Source: Ophiobolus disseminans
Lineage: Eukaryota > Ascomycota > Dothideomycetes > Pleosporales > Phaeosphaeriaceae
Reading direction: 5' to 3'
Length of the DNA: 64,000 bases
NCBI GenBank assembly: GCA_010093685.1
Contig: MU006225.1
Coordinates: 874,507 to 938,506, forward strand
The position numbers and the translations under genes are program-made. This document shows, in pieces, positions 57,086 to 64,000 of this stretch; position 1 is the stretch's first letter, and each line of letters begins with the position of its first letter. The notes under the pieces were generated by a model. The model had not been told where the DNA came from, searched no databases, and worked only from the letters and a program-made list of their open reading frames with translations.

Positions 57086-58095
57086 CTACACGACCCAGAA
57101 CAACAAACTTGGAAACCTCCACATATCTGCCACATCCTCCGCGTAGAACACCGTGACCTTCTCGATCCTTTGGTGGCCTAGGTCTTTTTTCCGCTGGATC
57201 AGGAGCCACGCCGTACCCGCGCCATTTGGCGTGCCCATGATCGCCTTTCCCTCCTCGCTAGCGATATCGAATGTTACGCCTGGCCACATGGGGTATTCTA
57301 GGCGCCTTTTTTTCGCCATTATTGTGTTGAGGATGGAGAATGTAGCCGCATTTTGGATGCTGAGACGGAAGATGAACTTGATCGGCGTGGGAGATGAGGT
57401 TGGAACGGGAGCTTGAGAGGGAGTGAAGGTGGATGTCGTTAGCCATTGGAGGTACGCAATGTCAGACCAGCGGGACAACGGCGGAAAAGCCGTTATTGGC
57501 GGTTCTTGGAATACACCTACGTGGGTTGCGGAGTGGTTCGAATGTGCGATCAGGACGCCGTCAGTGTGGTTGCATATCTGGGTGAGGTTTGCATGAGTGG
57601 CCTGCAGATGGTCAGCGAGGCCATTATAGGAGCTTTGACATGGTTACTTACGGGACAGTTCACGCTGTTGAACGTACGGTCTTCTGAGTGCTTGTGTTCA
57701 ACCACGAAGTTCGCGCCTCCGTCGCAGGCCATTTCCGGGTTCAATCCTAGCGCTTGAAGAGCGGTTGAGAGGCGCATGATAGCTTCACGACCGCTCAAAA
57801 TGCAGGAAGTCGTTCGTTTGCCAGTATAGCCATGCACGATCAAATCCTGCACGGAGGCGAACGTGCTTTGGGCCGATTGTTGTGGTAGATCGAGCATCTG
57901 TCCTGCTTCAGCATCGTTAGCTAGCAACAACTGTAGTAGTACAGTGCCCTTCTCAACAGCGCGCTCATATTCCTCATCGGTTGCCATATCCTGTGCGTGT
58001 TGTTGAGCGTCGATCGTTGTAGACTGGTCCCCGAGCATTCGCAAAGTATGAGGGAATACATGAGGGGGGCCTAGAAGCTGTTCACCAAGCCCCAT
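57086..58095 (-). CDS. Intact copy C of the unrecognised family
   Basis: Two exons (58095-57652 and 57601-57086) join in frame to 319 aa without internal stops; the intron has GTAAGT and CTGCAG. The N-terminus MGLGEQLLGPPHVF may be a leader, or translation may start at MATDEEYERAVEKGT. Family landmarks: LLQLLLANDAEAGQMLDL, LSRWSDIAYLQW, EEGKAIMGTPNGAGTAWLL, LGHQRIEKVTVFYAEDVADM. No signal peptide, membrane helix or known catalytic motif is seen. It is inverted relative to copies A and B. Function unknown; no reliable similarity to a named family came to mind. Confidence 0.75.
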
Positions 58096-58641
58096 CGTTT
58101 TCCGTTTGCTTCAGTTGCGGTGAATGGATATTTAAGAAATCACGCTCAGAAATGAGCTAGTTCTATCTTGTGCCTTCCATTAGTGTAAGACGTTTCACCC
58201 AAGACGCGAGTCCCATGTTGAGACATCATTAGCTACAAAAACCGCTGCTAAAGTACATACAATCAATAGGTAGCTGCTTTGATAAGTTATTTCTTCTCGC
58301 TCAAGAGATACTTCCAAGCTGACGTACTTATTAGCTAAATAGTAGGCGAGAAATTAGTGAAGGAAGTACGGTGTACTGGTTGAGCTATTGACTGTACGAT
58401 GATCTTCGTGACATGGCTCTGATCATGTTCAATAGCTACTAAACACGCTTCAAAATTCGATGCATTCGCACTTGTGAACCGTACTTCTTAATTTCGGACC
58501 AAAAGATGAAGCTTTTGCGATGGTATGACGCGCCTTCAATGCCCGCAGATTTTCCAAACGCTACATCGTCATATAAATCGATCATCGCTGCAGACCGAGC
58601 CCATGAGTTCCAAAACACCGACAACCCGCAAAAGTGCCAAC
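58096..58641. other. Spacer, copy C upstream / HerA-like 3' flank
   Basis: 546 bp, AT-rich in the middle (about 58250-58380). Holds the copy C promoter and the 3' end of the ATPase gene. A frame at 58439-58624 has no support. Confidence 0.45.
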
Positions 58642-61256
58642 CTATACAGCCATTATAGACTCTCCACCATCCAGCGTTACTCTATCGCGGATGTTGAGCT
58701 TCAGTAAGCGCCCAGTGGCTTTCACCAAGGTTCCGTCATCGTGCTTGCCGAGTACCGCATTCGGAGCATACACTAGTGCCTCTCCCGTTTCAAGACCCTC
58801 TATGTCGCGCATGGTAGCCTGATCGTCGTCCATAGCGTTGATATGTTTTCTCAGTGCAGCGTACCAAGCTGGTGATGTGAAGCGATGGATGACGGTCACG
58901 GAACACAGCGCGATGAGATCGGTTGAAATGGTCGGCTCTTGCGTAGAGATAATGACCCGGGCGCCAAAATGACGCTGAAGTCGAATGACCTTGGCCAGAT
59001 AATCTGTTAGGACTTTAGAGCCTGGTGTTTTGAGCATATACTACTATGTGTCAGCGGTTGGGTATAATGTGGAAAATCGAAGAACTAACCTTGTGTGCTT
59101 CGTCCAGTACAACCATCTTTGCAGAAGCTGTCGACTGTAGAAACCGCTCAAGGCCAAGCTTGAACAGAATGCAGGCGGTGTTAGGTGTCATGAAAGCGTC
59201 TGAAAGATCCATGATGGTAATCTCTCCTGGCAGGAACGAGGGCTCCTTGGCCTTGTCCGTGAGGTCCATGAAAGACTCCAGTTGGTTCAGGCGCATATCC
59301 AACATGTTTCGTTGCGTCGGGTCGAAGTTCTCCATATCCAGCCTCTTCTTGAATTCGACATAATTTAGGCACCCATCTTGGCTGTTTGAAGCAATGTTGC
59401 GGAGTATAGCTTCGACTCGTGACATGTACAGCGGTGTGGTGGCCTTGTCGTCTACGGCCATCAAAGTCCTCAGAGAGCCGATGTCCAAGCTGTTGGCCTT
59501 TAGCCTGAAAGGTATGATCCTCACGTTAGGGAAGCGTTGATACAGCTTGTTGATGGCTGGATTTGAGGGCGACGTGAGCACTGTAACTCTCTTCGCATGT
59601 AGCCCTGGCAAGGCCGGATTTGAGGCTGCCAAAAATGTTGCTTCGCTGATGCTGAAGCCCGCTCCGCCGCCACTCCATTCACCATAGCTGAATACCATCG
59701 TCGAGGCTAGGCTACGCAAACAGCCGAGTTGTGGGGATGCGATGACCGCATTCTCCATCATGCAGGATGTGGTATGGCTCTTGCCGCTACCCTGCACTCC
59801 GCAAATGAAAGCAGAGAACGGAACATTGGTGTTAAGGAACAACTGCGAGCTCGGCGATGCCAAGTCCTCCACTGGGAGACTTCCAAGCAAGCCATACTGG
59901 GGGACGAGATCTCTTGAGTGTTGAGCCACCATAACGCCAGATATGAGGGGCGCGTGACTGATGTCGCGATTCGGTCCAGCGATGGCGTTCGCTTTAGAGG
60001 TATCTTTGGTTTTACTCCTCAGTAGACCTGCGAGTAGTTGAAAATCCGGCACTTCGGCTATAACGATCTGACATTCGGGAACGCTGAAATCATCTAGACC
60101 GGATCTGACAGCATCTGACACTCGCGACTAAGAATGTCAATTTTGGTCCATGGAGATGTATACGCTCGAGTCAAACTCACCAAGCTTGCCACACTTGGCG
60201 TCCGTGACCTTTGCAGTGTAGTCTCACTGAGTAGAGGTTCTTTCTTCTGTTGGTACTGCCCCAAATGTGGCTTATGCAGTTTTGCTCCTTCCGATTTACG
60301 TGCTGCTACTTTAATAAGGTTCATTTTGTCGGGGTGAAGCAAACTGTACGCATGTCCGGACTCGCGGAGCCTGAACAAGTCAATCGAGTTTCTTGTGGAT
60401 CAGATCCAAGACGTACCTTAGGACTGTCGCCCTGATCTCCTTGGATTGCTTGGGCTTCTTCTGGAAGAGCATGTTGTTGAACTTGGTGTACCCTATGAAG
60501 CCTGAAAGACTAAACGCGTGATCGGAATACTCTTGGTGTACCCAACTATCCAACGGACCTGTCGTCGGGGTGAGAGACCCTTTCGGTGAGTTTGCCAATA
60601 ACTCTGATGAACTAAGTGAATCGTCTGACGATTCTAGTGATTCAGAAGAGTCGTTGCCGGACATTTCCGATTCGTAATCTTCCTCCGAATCCTCGTCAGT
60701 CAAGCATGAATCTTGAAGCTGAGTAGCTACAATATTCTGCTCTTGAATGCTGCCAGACTGTCAGTCACACTGTTAGAGATGGTTTGGGTGACTTACGCTC
60801 GAACAGCCTCGGTGCACATAGATTCGCTCATATCTGGCCTCCTCTCTTTCAGATGCTCTTCAACAGCCGCGATATCCTGGAAGTACCCGTCTTCATTCGT
60901 CGTGAACTCTGCACATATGAACTCGCAAATCTTCGGTTGAATCCTATGGCTGTTAGTGATGTTGAAGTATGAGAGACACAACCTTTCAGGATCGAACACA
61001 GTTTAGAGATCGCGGAAATGTGCTTGTAACGTAAATGTCGCACAGGTGTACATATCCTCACAGTGGTACCTTTTTGCAACATTTCGTATTACCTTTCGAT
61101 AGCAGCGATAAGCTTCGAGCTCTTCAAGTTGGGATACGCAGCTGTGAGCTTCTTCTGGAAACGGTCCAGTCGCACGGCGCAGTACTGAACTCCATGCTTG
61201 TCGCAGTAGCGCTTGCAATACTCCCCCCAGACCAGGTCGTTCATGTTAAGTGACAT
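58642..61256 (-). CDS. HerA/FtsK-clan P-loop ATPase, 756 aa
   Basis: Six exons (61256-61093, 60943-60797, 60749-60417, 60370-60181, 60127-59090 and 59040-58642) join in frame to 756 aa. The N-terminus (MNDLVWGEYCKRYCDKHGVQ) is followed by an acidic Ser-rich segment (EDSEEDYESEMSGNDSSESL). The C-terminal ATPase has Walker A FICGVQGSGKSHTTSCMMEN, LFKLGLERFL before Walker B MVVLDEAHKYML, and VIRLQRHFGARVIISTQEPT with the arginine and glutamine sensor region typical of HerA/VirB4-like ATPases. The family is best known from archaeal and bacterial DNA translocases; the fungal role is unknown. Long intron 1 (149 nt) hides an in-frame TAA. The start at 61256 is the first ATG in frame; another upstream exon is possible. 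Divergent from the RING gene. Confidence 0.82.
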
Positions 61257-61447
61257 CGGGGAACTAGGAGAGTGGGCATTCGCGTTGTATCCCGGTCGTT
61301 GAGTTTGCTGGTTGCACCAGGCAAGCAATCTAGAACCGCTCGCTTGCGCACGTGGGCGTTGCACGCTAGCGGGGGTCAGCCCCACTAACGCGTCGCGCAC
61401 CTTCCTTCACCGGCCCAACGATGTGAAGATTTTTTTCACTTGCTGCA

Positions 61448-61810
61448 CTACATCTGGTTGCCTTCCGGTATATGCACACTTCGGTATGGACGGAAGTTAC
61501 GCAAGGTATATACACAAAAGTTTAATCTTTGGTCATTGTGAGAAGAGGTGAGTTTTTTCAGTCCGAATAACGCGCTAACAACTTCAGGCTCGTGGCACCC
61601 GTTGCTAAAAACTCTAGTTTCACAGTGTTGGGATATGAGTTTTTTGTCGAGTGATAAAAGAACCCTACTGCAATCTAGGTCTGTTAATTGCGTCGCAATG
61701 AGCACTTGATCATTCCAGGTTTGCGGGTTGTAAATGCTGTCACGATCAAAAACAGACGTACAAAAGGCCACCACAAGAAACTCAGAGTAGGGTAACGCAT
61801 CGACATTGTG
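61448..61810 (-). other. Orphan open frame between ATPase and RING genes
   Basis: A minus-strand frame reads LPYSEFLVVAFCTSVFDRDS, then NPQTWNDQVLIATQLTDLDC, and ends RPYRSVHIPEGNQM. Amino-acid use looks protein-like. It has no ATG, and neither an acceptor nor a donor joins it cleanly to the ATPase. It could be a 5' exon of the ATPase gene, a gene relic, or chance. Confidence 0.3.
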
Positions 61811-62543
61811 TTCTTACCACATCTAGCTGATTTCACATGGTGAGCGTTCAATCGCCCCTCTTGCTGTACAAGCTGATTCATAATCTGCTATTATCACGAC
61901 CATTAACTACATCCATAACACAACCCAAATTTGCAACATGTCCGAAACAAATCACGAGGATATGGAATTTCCTGTCCCAGCGAATATGGATCAAATCCTC
62001 CGGCTTGCCGACGCGGAGCTGACGAATGACCTCGACGTCGCAAATCAACGACCACAACGGGTATTGAACACGCTCAAAGAAGTCTATAACGTTACGGCAA
62101 CTGATCGGATTGCGTATAGGCCCCAGCCAGCGCGATCTCAAGTACCAGGATTCGAGAATCTCATGGTGACTGTCCGAGATCTCAGCCTGTATTGGCTCGT
62201 ACGCGATGCTAAAGTTCTATTAGATCCCGATCTGAAAGAGTGTCTAGACATACTGCAACACACAGTCGGTAACTCGAGCACTCATGCTCTGACTCACATG
62301 GACGCAGCATTCCATCTCTCGCCGACCTGCGTCGATAAAGTTGAGTCAGTAGCCGGCTTTATCGAACGTGCGGTTTCAATTGTTCGAAATCCCCAGCACG
62401 GGTTTTGGTACGGACCTGGAAGACTAGAACTTATTCTAACCGGGCAATTAGAAAACGATCTACGCAACTGCATTAGCTATTTGTTCATGGAACGTATCCT
62501 GTTTTACGATGCTCGCCGCAGAGGAATTTCGTTGGCAGAGTAT

Positions 62544-62613
62544 TGTCAGACTATCAGCTATATCAACCTTCATGCTACATCTGCAAGAAGGTCGGCCTTT
62601 TTGTAGTTCCACA
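62544..62613 (+). repeat. 70-bp direct repeat, copy 1
   Basis: Perfectly identical to 62926-62995. Begins TGTCAGACTATC and ends GTAGTTCCACA. It encodes the CQTISYINL segment of the RING gene's first half. Confidence 0.95.
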
Positions 62614-62925
62614 GTTATGAGCCCGGAAACCGTTGGAAGCGCACCAGCATCGTCAGATCGGACAACTTATTCGGGTGGGTGACCATAAGCGAGAAATGCC
62701 GAGAGAGAGAGTCTAGGGGCTAGGGCACGAGAGAGCGCCACGTTGAGCCAAAGATGTTGCGTTGAAAGAGCCAGGGCTCCTGAACCCAATAATGCCGAAA
62801 AACCTCTAATCGCTATCGCTTGTGCAACTGAGGCCTACCCACATTATCGACATTACCACCCAAATCGACGCCAGATCATTCGTCACTGTTCAGTTCTTCT
62901 ATCTATTGCCAGAACTGAGGGGGGG

Positions 62926-62995
62926 TGTCAGACTATCAGCTATATCAACCTTCATGCTACATCTGCAAGAAGGTCGGCCTTTTTGTAGTTCCACA
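62926..62995 (+). repeat. 70-bp direct repeat, copy 2
   Basis: Perfect copy of 62544-62613, preceded by a G7 run. The coding sequence of the RING gene continues directly after this copy (FHKYHRDLARLRTA). Confidence 0.95.
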
Positions 62996-63534
62996 AGTAT
63001 CATCGCGACCTAGCTCGGTTACGCACAGCAAAGGGTGTGCCTGACAATTTTGACCTGATTGAGACAGCCCGTGTCTGGGCTGATTACTTTGGGCGAGAAC
63101 GGAACCGCATCATTGATCTTTGGGAGGCAAATGTAGAGCTTGAGTGGGTTGGTGAGCCAATCCCCGTCGAAGACGTTTCTGCCCCCGTTGGCGAACCTGA
63201 CGACACCACGTGTGTAATCTGTAGGGACTCGATATCTGCCCTAGCTGTCAAAACTCCATGCGGCCATCTCTATTGCAAAGAATGTCTCCAGTCCTGGGTA
63301 CACGCTTGTGCACCTGCCAGTCATCGTTGTGCATCTTGTCGAACACAGTTGTTCGAGAAGCCAGAGTACAAAGCAAAGGAGCTTGAGGTGGCGTTAAACT
63401 ACACCAAAGCGTTGAATACCTGTGCAGTAGGTTCACGGGCTATTCACGTAATTTGCAAATCTCGTCAGTGGCTTGATGCAGAGATAGCATTGCAGCAGAC
63501 GTTCGAAATGGAGACTGGCCGGTCTAGCGCGTAA

Positions 63535-64000
63535 TTGACGTCGCCTTGATCTGTCATGTAGATCCACTTCAAAGAACTTGAGCACTCTGACTTGACGTGT
63601 GCTTGTCAGATACACTGTTGAACCTTGGATTATGAAACAACGCTTCTCATTACATCTTTCCTTCTGTCACACTGTTTTGTCGCCTTCTGTGACGGTTTAT
63701 GAGGAACGTGTGTCACGTGTGCTGCGTGCGGTGGTCTGGCGCTGCTTCCTCACTTATTGAGCACCTCTTACCTCAACAGTATCGTAGATACGTCATGTAA
63801 ACAGACCCTGCTGCCAGTCCTCTGAGAGGTCCGCGCAAGCAGAACAACAGAACAATACACTTCAATATATTGCATTCTCACACCGCAACAGTTATGAGCC
63901 CGGATTGCGACTAGATAGCTCGCTCACTCACAGCAACTGATTGGCACCTACGATTGAGATCAACGATTGATCATACTGTACGGAGCCGCCGACCCACTGA
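63535..64000. other. 3' flank of the RING gene to window end
   Basis: 466 bp with no supported gene. Contains CACGTG-type palindromes near 63700-63720 (GTGTGTCACGTGTG) and the 17-bp repeat noted separately. Confidence 0.45.
63888..63904 (+). repeat. 17-bp match to the insert junction
   Basis: ACAGTTATGAGCCCGGA here is identical to 62611-62627, the junction where the first 70-bp repeat meets the inserted DNA. Sequences beyond the 17 bp differ. Confidence 0.7.

Larger units (their letters stand above)
61938..63534 (+). pseudogene. RING-finger gene disrupted by duplication/insertion
   Basis: ATG 61938 opens a 222-codon frame (MSETNHEDMEFPVPANMDQI) ending AEYCQTISYINLHATSARRS and a TAG at 62604-62606. 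The gene clearly resumes in the same frame after a second copy of the same 70 bp (62926-62995): LARLRTAKGVPDNFDLIETA, then a complete C3HC4 RING (CVICRDSISALAVKTPCGHL, YCKECLQSW, HRCASCRTQLFE) and a tail to 63534. The intervening 312 bp are unrelated to the protein. Removing one repeat unit and the insert gives a single frame except for the TAG codon, where CAG (Gln) would fit. RING proteins of this type are E3 ubiquitin ligases. Either it is a young pseudogene, or a truncated 222-aa N-terminal product is made. Confidence 0.75.

Noticed and set aside
60943..61093. In-frame TAA and apparent frame break near the ATPase N-terminus, suggesting a pseudogene
   Set aside because: A 149-nt intron with donor GTAATA, branch ACTAAC and acceptor CATAG removes both and keeps the frame over all six exons.
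62544..62995. Miniature LTR element (70-bp direct repeats starting TG and ending CA)
   Set aside because: The repeat is part of the RING coding sequence on both sides, and the insert has no primer-binding site or polypurine tract.

Overview
This window is nuclear DNA of a filamentous ascomycete (Pezizomycotina). The evidence is short GT-AG introns of about 50-70 nt with CTAAC-type branch sites, HET-domain genes, a DUF4048 protein, a fungal GH92 mannosidase and a Sid1-like GCK kinase. A Dothideomycete (Pleosporales-like) is my best guess, but nothing seen here fixes the genus. No tRNA, rRNA, CRISPR array or bacterial-style operon was seen. Intron-exon joins were worked out by hand; where exon lengths sum to an intact reading frame this is stated.

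Layout. 2-4 kb: a decayed DNA topoisomerase III copy. 6-14 kb: secreted GH92 alpha-mannosidase, a HET-domain protein and a Sid1-like Ste20 kinase. 15-20 kb: DUF4048 protein, TIM22 and an unknown 238-aa protein. 20.3-23.7 kb: a gene-poor stretch. 23.7-31.5 kb: a dense housekeeping block with NOB1 (18S rRNA maturation), WDR83/MORG1, pICln, small proteins and a PAQR/adiponectin-receptor-like protein. 32-41 kb: a multi-pass membrane protein, a frameshifted HET gene, a 2EXR-like protein and a secreted cysteine-rich protein. 41.4-44.9 kb: a second gene-poor stretch. 45-53 kb: a low-complexity fungal protein, an oxidosqualene cyclase (lanosterol synthase type) enclosed by inverted repeats, a charged unknown protein and an NmrA-like protein. 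53.5-64 kb: accessory DNA holding three copies of an unrecognised protein family (two broken), an RWD/DUF1115 protein, a 756-aa HerA/FtsK-clan ATPase and a RING gene disrupted by a 70-bp duplication with inserted DNA.

How the genes relate. The 23.7-31.5 kb block looks like conserved core genome. The flanks look like plastic accessory DNA: broken copies, paralogue clusters, HET genes and duplications. The three most notable items are the complete cyclase gene held between arms containing a perfect 37-bp terminal inverted repeat (about 2.76 kb in total), the three-copy family with a G-x-PNG-x-G-x-AWLL signature, and the divergent pair of an archaeal/bacterial-type HerA-like ATPase and a RING protein.
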